The translations under genes and the position numbers were made by a program. The notes under the pieces were generated by a model, which was not told where the DNA came from, ran no database searches, and worked only from the letters and a program-made list of their open reading frames with translations. 52,551 bases of DNA from Rhodocyclaceae bacterium (lineage in GTDB: Bacteria > Pseudomonadota > Gammaproteobacteria > Burkholderiales > Rhodocyclaceae), in contig JAQTNK010000030.1 of NCBI GenBank assembly GCA_028713915.1, positions 1-52,551 of the forward strand. The letters are read 5' to 3'. Positions within the stretch are counted from its first letter, which is position 1. The number at the start of each line of letters is the position of its first letter. Positions 1 through 8,023 of this stretch are shown here, in pieces.

Positions 1-384
1 GCTGGCATACAGCCAGCGCGTCGTCGCGTTGCGCGGGACGGCGGCGGAGATATGTCGCGTGCGTACTATGGCCGGCGCCTCGGCGCGGAAAGCGCACGCC
101 AGCGCGGCCAGCCAGCTGTCGGTCGAACTGTGCGTGTTCACCACGTCGACGGCGTGGTGCTTGAGCCAGCGGCGCAGCGCCAGCCAGCCGCGCAGGTTCT
201 TGCGGCCGATCGGCAGCGCTTCCGCCGGCACGCCATACCGTTCGGCTTCGCGGAAGATCGGCGCTTCCGCCGGACACAGCAGGCTGACTTGATGGCCACG
301 CCCGATCAAGCCTTGCGCTTCCGTGAGGATGCGAATCTCCTGGCCGCCCCAGCCGCAAGAAGCCTCGGTGTGTACGATTCTCAA
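1..384 (-). CDS. Glycosyltransferase family 4 protein (N-terminal part, runs off window)
   Basis: The 128 visible codons are the N-terminal half of a GT-B fold glycosyltransferase; the gene continues past position 1. The protein opens LRIVHTEASCGWGGQEIRI, the acceptor-side glycine loop typical of GT4 sugar transferases found in LPS core or exopolysaccharide clusters of betaproteobacteria. The start is a TTG at 384, chosen because family members begin at this residue and because AGGAGG lies 4 nt upstream. It follows two other LPS glycosyltransferase genes on the same strand after a 192-nt gap that holds a TATAAT (550-555), so it may have its own promoter. The nucleotide-sugar-binding domain is missing, so donor and acceptor cannot be stated. 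Confidence 0.8.
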   Translation of the reverse strand, partial: MRIVHTEASCGWGGQEIRILTEAQGLIGRGHQVSLLCPAEAPIFREAERYGVPAEALPIGRKNLRGWLALRRWLKHHAVDVVNTHSSTDSWLAALACAFRAEAPAIVRTRHISAAVPRNATTRWLYAS

Positions 385-576
385 GCGGCCTCCTGCGCAC
401 ATCGCCGGCGATGGCACGGCGCGCAAGCGCCGTTCTTCGCCGCCGACGGCCGGGTGCGGTGCCAGGCGTCGCGGCGAGGGCGACAGGAAATCCGGCGTTG
501 GTCGATTGGCTCGGCGGGCATGGGCAATGGCAGTTTTGACGGGAGGGCAATTATAGGCGAACGCGCAGCGCAGCCT

Positions 577-1695
577 TCAGAGCAGGCTGCGGTAGAGCGC
601 GATCAGGCGTTCGGCCATGGCCTCCGCCGACAGCGCTGCCACGCTCTGCCGCGCGGCGGCGCGCATGGCGGCGGCAGCTCCCGGCATGGCCAGGGCGTCG
701 AGATGAGCGGCGAGGGCGCCGACGTCGCCGGCGTCGCAGACATAGCCGTTTTCGCCCGGCCGGATCAGGTCCGCGGCGCCGCAGGTCTTGGTGACGACGG
801 CGGGCAATCCGCTTGCCAATGCTTCGAGAACCGCATTCGACAGCGGCTCGTACCAGGTCGGCAGAACGAAGGCATCGGCGGCGCCGAGAAACGGCCGGAC
901 ATCGCGTTGCGCGCCGAGGAAATGGCAGCGGCCGGCGACGCCGGCGCGCTGCGCTTGCCGCGCGTAGCGCGCGCCGCGCTTGTCCTTGCCGACGATCAAG
1001 AAATGGGCGTCGCGGTTGCGCATGCGCGCGGCGGCGTCGATAAGGGTCGCCACGCCCTTGCGCGCAAAGCCCGAGCCGACGAAGACGAACACCGGGGCGT
1101 CCTCCGGGATGCCGAGCCGCTGGCGATGCTCGCGGCGATGGCGGGAGGCGAGGTCGGGATGAAAGGCATCGAGGTCGAGGCCGTTGTAGATGACATGAAG
1201 CTTGGCGGCGTCGACGCCGTAATGGCGAATGATGTCGTCCTTGACCATTTGCGAAATGCAGATGACCGCCTTGAGATCGGGATGGCGGAACATCTGCGTT
1301 TCCGCCGCCAGGACGTAGCGGTGCCACGGCGACAGGCGCAGCCACAGACGACCGAGCCAGCCTTCATGGCGGCGACGCATCGCCAACCACGCCGCGTGGG
1401 CGCCGTCGCCGGCCCTGAAGAGGTGACAGCCGGGAATGCGCTCGTGGCTTTGCACGAGGTCGAAGCGGCCTGCGGCGATGATGCGCTGGACATGATGCGC
1501 GAAGCCGACGTCGCGCCAGGTGCGGCCGAGATAGAACGGGTCGACCTTGAGCATGCCGGCGGCGTCGCCGCTCCATTCGCGGGCGATGATGGTGACCTCG
1601 ACGCCCTGGGCGCGCAGGCCGTCGAGGGCGCGCGCGACGAAGCGTTCGGCGCCGCCGAAGGGCGTGTATTTCTGGCGTGCAATCGCGATTTTCAT
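577..1695 (-). CDS. WaaG-like LPS core glycosyltransferase (GT4)
   Basis: A 372-residue GT-B glycosyltransferase that should add a hexose to the inner LPS core at the cytoplasmic face of the membrane. The N-terminal YTPFGGAERF loop (residues 10-19), GFARKG near 209-214, GKDKRG near 236-241, and the EX7E donor-binding motif (E283 and E291 in WYEPLSNAVLE) match the WaaG/RfaG family. Its ATG overlaps the waaQ stop as ATGA, so the two are translationally coupled. WaaG in E. coli transfers glucose to heptose II. Here the exact sugar is not visible, so the WaaG name describes family likeness rather than a proven reaction. Confidence 0.85.
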   Translation of the reverse strand: MKIAIARQKYTPFGGAERFVARALDGLRAQGVEVTIIAREWSGDAAGMLKVDPFYLGRTWRDVGFAHHVQRIIAAGRFDLVQSHERIPGCHLFRAGDGAHAAWLAMRRRHEGWLGRLWLRLSPWHRYVLAAETQMFRHPDLKAVICISQMVKDDIIRHYGVDAAKLHVIYNGLDLDAFHPDLASRHRREHRQRLGIPEDAPVFVFVGSGFARKGVATLIDAAARMRNRDAHFLIVGKDKRGARYARQAQRAGVAGRCHFLGAQRDVRPFLGAADAFVLPTWYEPLSNAVLEALASGLPAVVTKTCGAADLIRPGENGYVCDAGDVGALAAHLDALAMPGAAAAMRAAARQSVAALSAEAMAERLIALYRSLL

Positions 1696-2771
1696 CGGGC
1701 GAGCAGTTCCTCACAGGCGGCGAGCACCTGCGCCACCGGCAGGGTCGTCAGGCAGTCGCTGATCTTGCTGTCGTCGCAGCCGGCGCGGCCGCAGGGACGG
1801 CACTCGTGCGTGGTCGAGGCGACGACGCGGCTGGCGGTCTGCCACGGCCCCCATTCGCGATCGCCCGACGGGCCGAAGATGGCGACCGTCGGCGTGCCCA
1901 TCGCCGCGGCGATGTGCATCGGCGCCGAATCGACGCCGACGAAAAGCCGCGCGCGCGCGGTCAGGGCCGCGAGCTCCTTGAGGCTCAGCGCGCCGGACAG
2001 GTCGATCAACGGCACCTGCGCGGCGGCGCGCACGGCGGCGACGAGTTCGCGCTCCTTCGCCTCCGGCGCGCAGGTCAGCACCAGCGGCAGGCCGCGCGGC
2101 GCCAGCGCGTCGCAAAGCTGCGCGACGCGGTCCGCCGGCCAGCACTTGAAGGCCCAGCGCGAGGCCGGGTGCAGATGGATGAAGCCGCCGCGGGCGAGCC
2201 CGTGCTGCGCCATCACGGCATCGATGCGCGCCTCGGCCGCGGCGCCCGGCGCCAGGACGACGTGCGCGTCGTCCGGCGCGACGTCGGCGCCGAGCGCGCG
2301 CAGCGCGTCGAGGTTCGTATCCACCGTGTGGCGGTCCGGATGCGACTGGGCGGCGTAGAGATGGGTGAAGCTGTTGTGCCAGAAAGCCCCGGCGTCGCGC
2401 CGGCGCGGCCCGACCGACCAGCGCGGCCGCAGCAGGCGCACCAGCCAGGCGCCGCGCGTGTGCACGGTGAGATGGATCACCAGGTCGTAATGCCGTCCGC
2501 GCAGCTGCGACAGCAACTGCCATTCGGCGGCCGCCTGGCGCCGCGTGCCGGCGCGCTTCCAGTGGCGGTCGATGAGGTGGAGCTGCGCGATGTCGGGATG
2601 GCCGGAGAGCATCGGCGCGGTGTCGGCATAGACCAGCGCGTCGATCTCGCACTGCGGCGCCGCGCGCTTGAGCGCGGAAAAGACCGGCGCCGCCAGCAGC
2701 ACGTCGCCGTGGTGGCGCAGCTTGACGACGAGCGCGCGGCGCAGCGCGGCGAAGGGAACGGCGGCGGTCAT
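1692..2771 (-). CDS. waaQ: LPS heptosyltransferase III (GT9)
   Basis: A 359-residue ADP-heptose:LPS heptosyltransferase of family GT9, which adds a branch heptose to the LPS inner core. Visible features are the N-terminal VVKLRHHGDVLLAAPVFSAL segment, the HPASRWAFKCWP motif near residues 192-203, and the nucleotide-sugar-binding stretch VGVDSAPMHIAAAMGTPTVAIFGPSG in the C-terminal domain. The Lys/His-rich start and length fit the WaaQ (heptosyltransferase III) branch better than WaaC or WaaF. Its ATG (2771) directly abuts the last base of the cobC stop codon (2772), so it reads as a continuation of the cobalamin gene series. Its stop overlaps the next glycosyltransferase. Confidence 0.87.
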   Translation of the reverse strand: MTAAVPFAALRRALVVKLRHHGDVLLAAPVFSALKRAAPQCEIDALVYADTAPMLSGHPDIAQLHLIDRHWKRAGTRRQAAAEWQLLSQLRGRHYDLVIHLTVHTRGAWLVRLLRPRWSVGPRRRDAGAFWHNSFTHLYAAQSHPDRHTVDTNLDALRALGADVAPDDAHVVLAPGAAAEARIDAVMAQHGLARGGFIHLHPASRWAFKCWPADRVAQLCDALAPRGLPLVLTCAPEAKERELVAAVRAAAQVPLIDLSGALSLKELAALTARARLFVGVDSAPMHIAAAMGTPTVAIFGPSGDREWGPWQTASRVVASTTHECRPCGRAGCDDSKISDCLTTLPVAQVLAACEELLAR

Positions 2772-3311
2772 CTACTTATTTTGCCAGACCAGGCGGCCGT
2801 CCTCGATCAGCGTCACGCTGCCGAAGACGAAGGAGGTCGAGAACCAGGCGGCATCGGGCAGCCCGAGCAGTTCCACCGCCAGCGCCTTCATCACGCCGGC
2901 ATGAATCACCAGTACCGCTTCGTCGTGCCGCGCGCCGATCTCGCGCGCGCACGCGGCGGCGCGCCGCCGCAGCATGGCGATGCTCTCGCCGCCGTGCGCG
3001 GCGTAATGCAGCGGATCGGCGGCCCAGGCGTCGACGGCGTCGCGGCCGATGTCGTCCCAGGTGCGCATCTCCCAGCGGCCGAAGGCCAGTTCGCGCAGCC
3101 GCTCGTCGAAGCGCGGCGCCGGGTGCAGCGCTTCCGCCAGCAGGCGGCAGCGCGTCAGCGGGCTGCTGTAGAACGGCGCAGCGGCCGGCAGCAGCGGCGC
3201 GATGCGCGCGGCCACCGCGGCGGCATCCTCGGCGATGCCGACGTCGCTCTGCCCGTAGCAGACGTTCGCGTCCACCGCGGGCCGCGGATGCCTTATGAGG
3301 AAAAGTCGCAC
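2772..3311 (-). CDS. cobC: Alpha-ribazole phosphatase (histidine phosphatase family)
   Basis: A 179-residue histidine phosphatase superfamily protein. In the cobalamin pathway it removes the 5'-phosphate of alpha-ribazole 5'-phosphate. The phospho-accepting histidine is H8 in LFLIRHPRP, with RHP replacing the common RHG/RHT. The second catalytic histidine lies in [13 protein letters not shown] chose the GTG at 3311, which lies inside the end of cobS (19-nt overlap) and places the phosphatase motif at the expected N-terminal position; a longer open frame upstream is only the shadow of cobS. Position between cobS and waaQ supports CobC rather than a general phosphoglycerate mutase. Confidence 0.85.
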   Translation of the reverse strand: MRLFLIRHPRPAVDANVCYGQSDVGIAEDAAAVAARIAPLLPAAAPFYSSPLTRCRLLAEALHPAPRFDERLRELAFGRWEMRTWDDIGRDAVDAWAADPLHYAAHGGESIAMLRRRAAACAREIGARHDEAVLVIHAGVMKALAVELLGLPDAAWFSTSFVFGSVTLIEDGRLVWQNK

Positions 3312-4051
3312 AGCAGTCCCAGGTAGAACGCCAGTTCCGCGACCTGCTGCGTCGCGCCCAGGCAGTCGCCGGTATAGCCGCCGATGCGGCGCCGGAAATA
3401 GCGCGCCGCGGCCAGCGTGACGAGCGCCACGGCGGCCAGCGCGTAGCCGATCTCGGGCAGCGGCAGCAGCAGCGCCGGCGCCAGGCCGAAGAGCGCGGCG
3501 ACGGCGAGGGCGACGCCGCTCATGCGCGTCGCCAGCGGCTTCGACTTGGCGGTGGCGTCCTCGCGCACGTAATCGAGCGCGAAAATCAGCGTCGTCGAGG
3601 CAAAGCGCGATGCCGCGTGGCCGGCGACCAGCGCGGCGACCAGGACGTCCCTGTCCATTTCCATCAGCGCGTTCCACTTCGCCAGCAGCAGCAGGGCGAC
3701 GCCGATGGCGCCGTAGCTGCCGATGCGCGAGTCCTTCATGATCGTGAGCACCTGCGCCTTGTCCCAGCCGCCGCCGCAGCCGTCGCAGGTGTCGGCAAAG
3801 CCGTCCTCGTGGAAGGCGCCCGTGGCGAGCAGCGTCGCCGCCATGCCGAGGATGACGGCGAGGCTCGCCGGCAGCGCCAGCGAGCTCGCCAGCGTGACGC
3901 CGGCGCCGATGGCGCCGACGAGGACGCCGACCAGCGGGAAGTAGCGCGCCGCGTGGTTCAACTGCTCGGGCGAATGGCCGACCCAGGCCGGCACCGGCAG
4001 CCGCGTGAAGAAGCGCAGGGCGGCGAAGAAGTAGGCGAGTTCGTTGCGCAA
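3293..4051 (-). CDS. cobS: Adenosylcobinamide-GDP ribazoletransferase (cobalamin synthase)
   Basis: A 252-residue integral membrane enzyme that joins adenosylcobinamide-GDP with alpha-ribazole (phosphate) to make adenosylcobalamin (phosphate), the last ring-joining step. The diagnostic acidic motif [12 protein letters not shown] lies near residues 80-91, and NGISIT-type motifs are absent as expected. Several hydrophobic segments rich in Ala and Leu span the protein. The start is a TTG at 4051, 14 nt after the response regulator stop, preceded by a GGGGGCGG stretch. The last codons overlap cobC. Confidence in identity is high; the TTG start is the only in-frame choice that keeps the usual N terminus ([19 protein letters not shown]). 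Confidence 0.92.
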   Translation of the reverse strand: MRNELAYFFAALRFFTRLPVPAWVGHSPEQLNHAARYFPLVGVLVGAIGAGVTLASSLALPASLAVILGMAATLLATGAFHEDGFADTCDGCGGGWDKAQVLTIMKDSRIGSYGAIGVALLLLAKWNALMEMDRDVLVAALVAGHAASRFASTTLIFALDYVREDATAKSKPLATRMSGVALAVAALFGLAPALLLPLPEIGYALAAVALVTLAAARYFRRRIGGYTGDCLGATQQVAELAFYLGLLCDFSS

Positions 4052-4065
4052 GTGCCAGCCGCCCC

Positions 4066-4869
4066 CTAGCGCTGGCCCAGCATGTTCCAGAGCAGGCGCT
4101 TGACGACGGCGGGCTCGAACGGCTTGTCGCAGATGCCGGAAACGCCGGATTCCTGCACGGCGGCGAGCCGCCCCTGGTTGGATTCGCTGGTCACCATCAG
4201 CACCGGCACCGAGTTCTGCCAGCTCTGCTTGCGGATGTATTCGACCAGTTCGCGGCCGTCCATTTCCGGCATGTTGTAGTCGGTGACGACGAGGTCGACC
4301 TGCGTTTCGGCGAGGATGGCCACCGCTTCGCGGCCGTTCTCGGCCTCGATGAACTTGTCGATGCCGAGGTTCTCGAGCACGCGGCGCATGAACTTGCGCG
4401 CGCTCGGGCTGTCGTCGACCAGCAGCACGCGCAGGTTTTCGCCATCGACCTCGCGCACCAGGTCGTTGTCCTTGCGCAGGAAATCGAGCGTCGTGCGCAG
4501 CGCGGTCAGCAGCTGTTCGCCGCCGAACGGCTTGGGCAGGATGCCGCAGACGCCGGCCTGGCGCACCGGCTCCAGCGCCTGCGGCCGCGTCTCGCTCGAA
4601 ATCAGGATGAACGCCACCTGCTCGAGTTCGCGCTCGCGACGCATGGCGGCGACCAGATCGGTGCCCGACATGTCGGGCAGGTAGAGCGCGCTGACGACGA
4701 GGTCGGGACGCGATTCGCGCATCGCCGCGAGCACGCCGTCGCCGCTGCCGAAGACATGCACGTGATCGATGCCGAGGCCCTTGAACTGGGCCGCAATGAA
4801 CTTCGCCTGCGTCGCCGAAGGTTCGACCAGGAAGACGACGAGGCTGCTCAATGCTGCAGTGTCAATCAT
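4066..4869 (-). CDS. Tandem receiver-domain response regulator with a degenerate first receiver
   Basis: A 267-residue protein made of two CheY-like receiver domains and no output domain. The second domain (about 146-265) is intact: acidic pair D152-D153, phospho-acceptor D197 in [12 protein letters not shown], and K249 in CDKPF. The first domain (about 8-130) keeps the fold and K113 but has alanine (A61, in [12 protein letters not shown]) where the phospho-acceptor Asp belongs, and a single Glu instead of the acidic pair, so it is a pseudo-receiver. The gene sits between cobT and cobS on the same strand. A TACAAT hexamer in the 68-nt gap upstream may be its own -10. Function and cognate kinase are unknown. 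Confidence 0.9.
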   Translation of the reverse strand: MIDTAALSSLVVFLVEPSATQAKFIAAQFKGLGIDHVHVFGSGDGVLAAMRESRPDLVVSALYLPDMSGTDLVAAMRRERELEQVAFILISSETRPQALEPVRQAGVCGILPKPFGGEQLLTALRTTLDFLRKDNDLVREVDGENLRVLLVDDSPSARKFMRRVLENLGIDKFIEAENGREAVAILAETQVDLVVTDYNMPEMDGRELVEYIRKQSWQNSVPVLMVTSESNQGRLAAVQESGVSGICDKPFEPAVVKRLLWNMLGQR

Positions 4870-4937
4870 TTGGAATCCCTAAGCGGACAAGGCCGCCATT
4901 GTAGGCGACAAAGCGCGGCCACGCCTTGCGGCGCGCG

Positions 4938-5987
4938 CTACGCCAGGCTTTCGCTGACCCCCGCCGACTCGAAGCTCGCCATTTCGTTGACGAAGGCGCA
5001 GGCGGCGCGCAGCAGCGGCCAGGCCACCGCGGCACCCGTGCCTTCGCCCAGGCGCATGCCGAGGTCGATGAGCGGCTTCGCGCCCAGCGTCGCCATCTGG
5101 GCCTGGTGGCCCGGCTCGGCCGAAGCGTGGCAGAACACCGCGTAGTCGAGGAAGGCCGGCGCCAGGCGCGCCGCCACCAGCGCCGCCGCGCCGCAGATGA
5201 AGCCGTCGACGAGCACCACCAGCCTGGCCTGCGCGGCGGCGAGCATGGCGCCGGCCATCATGGCAATTTCAAAGCCGCCGAATTGCGCGAGCACCGCCAG
5301 CGCATCGTCGCGCGGTCCGTCGAAGCGTTCCAGCGCCTGGCCCAGCAGCGCGCGCTTCCGCGCCAGTCCGGCATCGTCGAGACCGGTGCCGCGGCCGACG
5401 CAGGCGTCGAGCGCGGCGCCGGTCAGGCAATGGGTGATCAACGAGGCCGCCGCGGTATTGCCGATGCCCATTTCGCCGAAGCCGATGGCATCGCAGCCCT
5501 CGGCGGCAAGCCCGCGCACGAGTTCCGCGCCGCGCGCCAGCGCCGCATCGCGCTGCGCCGCCGTCATCGCCGCGCCCTCGATGAAGTTGGCCGTGCCAGG
5601 CGCGATCTTGGCGTCGACGAGATTGGGCCGCGCGCCGAAGTCGTGCGCCACGCCGGCGTCGACGACCGTCAGGCCGATGCCGTTGGCGCGCGCGAAAACG
5701 TTGATCGCCGCGCCGCCGGCAAGGAAGTTCTCGACCATCTGCCAGGTCACGTCCTGCGGGTAGGCCGAGACGCCGGCCTTCGCCGCGCCGTGGTCGCCGG
5801 CGAAGACGACGATGTGCGGCCTGGCCAGCGCCGGTGCGAGCGAAGCGCGCACCAGGCCGATCTGCAGCGCCAGCTCTTCGAGCCGGCCGAGCGCGCCGAG
5901 CGGCTTGGTCTTGGTGTCGATCTTGCGGCGCAGGGCCGCTTCGAGGCTGCGGTCGACGGGAGCGACCGCGTAGAGAGAGGAATGCAT
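4938..5987 (-). CDS. cobT: Nicotinate-nucleotide--dimethylbenzimidazole phosphoribosyltransferase
   Basis: CobT makes alpha-ribazole 5'-phosphate from nicotinate mononucleotide and dimethylbenzimidazole. The 349-residue product shows [15 protein letters not shown] near the N terminus, [31 protein letters not shown], and the C-terminal GEGTGAA, whose Glu is the catalytic base in the family. Three starts are possible: GTG 6020, ATG 5996 and ATG 5987. I prefer 5987 because AAGGA lies 8 nt upstream of it, whereas the same purine run touches the 5996 ATG. A cobalamin riboswitch lies directly upstream on the same strand, so expression should fall when cobalamin is plentiful. Confidence 0.93.
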   Translation of the reverse strand: MHSSLYAVAPVDRSLEAALRRKIDTKTKPLGALGRLEELALQIGLVRASLAPALARPHIVVFAGDHGAAKAGVSAYPQDVTWQMVENFLAGGAAINVFARANGIGLTVVDAGVAHDFGARPNLVDAKIAPGTANFIEGAAMTAAQRDAALARGAELVRGLAAEGCDAIGFGEMGIGNTAAASLITHCLTGAALDACVGRGTGLDDAGLARKRALLGQALERFDGPRDDALAVLAQFGGFEIAMMAGAMLAAAQARLVVLVDGFICGAAALVAARLAPAFLDYAVFCHASAEPGHQAQMATLGAKPLIDLGMRLGEGTGAAVAWPLLRAACAFVNEMASFESAGVSESLA

Positions 5988-6064
5988 CCGATCCATCCTT
6001 TCAAGAAGCGCCGCGCGCACGATGCCCGCGGCGAAACCCTTGCCACGGGTTTCAACGAAAGAAT

Positions 6065-6218
6065 CCGGCAGGTCTTCTGGCTCTCGGATCGACCGGCTGC
6101 CGCGCCTTCCCGCCGGCGTGTTCGCCGGCAGTGGCCGTCTTGCGACGTGCGACCTCCGTCCCCGATTACAGCGGCGGGCCCGCTGCCGCTTTCCACGGCA
6201 TTCCCTTGACCGAATCGG
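6065..6218 (-). promoter_or_regulatory. Cobalamin (B12) riboswitch upstream of cobT
   Basis: Read on the minus strand from about 6218, the leader contains the conserved elements in the right order: AAGGGAATGCCGTG, the B12-box-like GCGGGCCCGCCGCTGTAA, GCCACTG, GGGAAGGCG, and finally GAGCCAGAAGACCTGCC. These match the known cobalamin riboswitch core. The element ends about 78 nt before the chosen cobT ATG, leaving room for the expression platform. Boundaries are approximate because I could not fold or score it. A covariance-model search against the Cobalamin family would settle the limits. Confidence 0.9.
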
Positions 6219-6223
6219 CGGCG

Positions 6224-6229
6224 ATTATA
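6224..6229 (-). promoter_or_regulatory. Putative -10 hexamer for the cobT transcript
   Basis: A perfect TATAAT on the minus strand lies a few bases upstream of the riboswitch core, where the transcript that carries the aptamer must begin. No good TTGACA-like -35 is visible at 16-18 nt spacing. The hexamer lies between the divergent cobT and cobU genes. Confidence 0.5.
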
Positions 6230-6261
6230 GCGGCCCGGGCGCTGTGCTAACCTGCGCCGCC

Positions 6262-6810
6262 ATGATCGAGTTCATCATCGGCGGCGCCCGTTCGGGCAAG
6301 AGCCGCCTCGCCGAAGCGCGCGCGCAGGAGAGCGGCCGCGCCGTCGTCTACGTCGCCACCGCCCAGGCGCTCGACGCCGAAATGGCACGCCGCGTCGCCC
6401 ATCACCGCGCCCGGCGGCCGGCCCATTGGCAGTGCATCGAAGCGCCGCTGGACCTGGCGCAGACGCTGCGCCGCCACGCCGCCGCCGACACCTGCCTGCT
6501 CGTCGACTGCCTGACGCTGTGGCTCAACAACCTGTTCTTCGCCGGCAGCGCCGCCGCCCAGGCGGCCGCGGGCGCGGCCATCGATTGCGCGCTGCTGCAG
6601 GGCGAGACGGACGCCTTGCTCGCCGCGCTGCCGACGCTTCCCGGCCACATCGTCCTCGTCAGCAACGAAGTCGGCTGGGGCATCGTGCCGATGCATCCGG
6701 TGTCGCGGCTGTTCGCCGACGAGCAGGGGCGGCTCAATCAGCGCATCGCGGCAGTCTGCGGCAAGGTGACATTGGTCGCGGCCGGGCTGCCGCTGTCGCT
6801 CAAGGGCTGA
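6262..6810 (+). CDS. cobU: Bifunctional adenosylcobinamide kinase / adenosylcobinamide-phosphate guanylyltransferase
   Basis: CobU phosphorylates adenosylcobinamide and then transfers GMP to give adenosylcobinamide-GDP, the substrate of CobS. The 182-residue product has the P-loop GGARSGKS at residues 7-14, then VYVATAQALDAEMARRVAHH with the guanylylated histidine region, RRPAHW, LVDCLTLWLNN, and SNEVGWGIVPMHP. The ATG at 6262 is chosen because the P-loop follows at the usual distance; a longer open frame upstream covers the antisense of the riboswitch. No clear ribosome-binding site is visible. It diverges from the riboswitch-controlled cobT, and I see no second riboswitch on its own strand. 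Confidence 0.92.
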   Translation: MIEFIIGGARSGKSRLAEARAQESGRAVVYVATAQALDAEMARRVAHHRARRPAHWQCIEAPLDLAQTLRRHAAADTCLLVDCLTLWLNNLFFAGSAAAQAAAGAAIDCALLQGETDALLAALPTLPGHIVLVSNEVGWGIVPMHPVSRLFADEQGRLNQRIAAVCGKVTLVAAGLPLSLKG

Positions 6811-6879
6811 CGCCGGACCACGCCGTCATGGCGGCGGCGCGGCCGACGACGGCTGCCCATCATTCCGCCGCGCGCGAAT

Positions 6880-8016
6880 TCAGTCCAGCTGCAGGCTGTC
6901 GGCGAAGGCCAGCGCCGCGACCTGGGCGCGGTTGACGGCCGCGGCGGCGAGGCCGAGGTCGGCGGCGCGCGCCGCCAACGCGGCGATGTCTTCCTGCTCG
7001 CAGGCCAGCGCCAATTCGAGGAAGGGCGCATAGGGGCCGGCGCGGTGCAGCAGCGCATCGCTGATGGCCGCCGGCAGGGCCATCTCGGCGAGCACCGCGT
7101 CGATCCGCGTGCCCAGCAGGATGTCGAGCAGCGAGAACGAGCCGGCGATGAAGAGATTGTCGAGCTGCGCCGGATCGATGGCGCCGGCGGCGGCGAGTTC
7201 CATGAAGCGGCCGCGGGCGATGGCGGTCTGCATCAGCGCCGGCGCGGCGGGATCGCGGCTGGCGGTGACCAGCAGCAAGGACAGCCACTTGTTGAGCTTG
7301 TCGTAGCCGAGAATGGAGACGGCGTGGCGGAACGACTGGATCTGCTTCGCCATGCCGAAGCCGGCCGAATTGATGTAGCGCAGCAGCTTGAACGATATGC
7401 CGATGTTCTGCTTGAGGGCGGTCTCGATGTCGCCGATGTCGGCGTTCTGCCGCACCTGGTTGAGGATGTGGATGATCTGCGCGTGGCTCGGGTTGAGCTT
7501 GTGCGCGCCCGGCGCCAGGCCGCGCAGGAAGAACCAGCCGGCGGCGCCGGCGTAGCCGCTGTCGATGGCGTCGACGAAGGCGCGGTGGTCGGCAAGTCCG
7601 GTGGCGATCGGCACGGCCGGCACCCACGGCATCTGCGGATAGCGGCGCGCATCGGCCAGGGCGAAGCGGAACTTCGGCGCCGCCGGCAATTCGATGGCGG
7701 GATCGTAATCGTCGAGGCACAGCGGCGTGCCGGCGGCGGCGAGCTGCGTCGCCAGCGCCTGTCCCGCCGCGCCGGCGACGATGCGCGCCGGCAGCCCGAG
7801 CAGCACGTTGGCGGGCGGGCGCCAGGCCAGCAGCCCAGCGTCGACTTCCGTGCCGGCGATGGCGACCCAGACGTCGCGCGTCGTCGGCCACGCCTCGGCG
7901 ATGCCCTCCAATGCCTGCACCGCCGCGCGCGTGCTGGCGGCATGCACGACCAGCCGCGACGCGATGATCGCCTTCTGGCGATTCACCACCGGCTCGCGGC
8001 GGAGGAAGGTATTCAC
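6880..8016 (-). CDS. HDOD domain protein with degenerate EAL-like N terminus
   Basis: A 378-residue signalling protein of the YuxH type. Residues about 5-185 resemble an EAL fold (FLRREPVVNRQKAIIASRLVV at the start), but the EAL catalytic signature is missing, so c-di-GMP hydrolysis is not expected. Residues about 190-370 form the HDOD domain (LNPSHAQIIHILNQVRQ, then LKQNIGISFKLLRYINS and FRHAVSILGYDKLNKWLSLLL). The start is a GTG at 8016, 7 nt after the upstream reductase stop, so the pair probably shares a transcript. HDOD proteins act in stress and c-di-GMP-linked regulation; the specific target here is unknown. Confidence 0.88.
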   Translation of the reverse strand: MNTFLRREPVVNRQKAIIASRLVVHAASTRAAVQALEGIAEAWPTTRDVWVAIAGTEVDAGLLAWRPPANVLLGLPARIVAGAAGQALATQLAAAGTPLCLDDYDPAIELPAAPKFRFALADARRYPQMPWVPAVPIATGLADHRAFVDAIDSGYAGAAGWFFLRGLAPGAHKLNPSHAQIIHILNQVRQNADIGDIETALKQNIGISFKLLRYINSAGFGMAKQIQSFRHAVSILGYDKLNKWLSLLLVTASRDPAAPALMQTAIARGRFMELAAAGAIDPAQLDNLFIAGSFSLLDILLGTRIDAVLAEMALPAAISDALLHRAGPYAPFLELALACEQEDIAALAARAADLGLAAAAVNRAQVAALAFADSLQLD

Positions 8017-8023
8017 GGCGCGC

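Noticed and set aside
52-2358. A 768-codon plus-strand frame over the glycosyltransferase genes.
   Set aside because: Same reason: shadow of GT4 and GT9 genes on the minus strand with clear motifs.
6022-6261. N-terminal extension of cobU through the riboswitch region on the plus strand.
   Set aside because: The P-loop position and the riboswitch on the other strand place the start at 6262.
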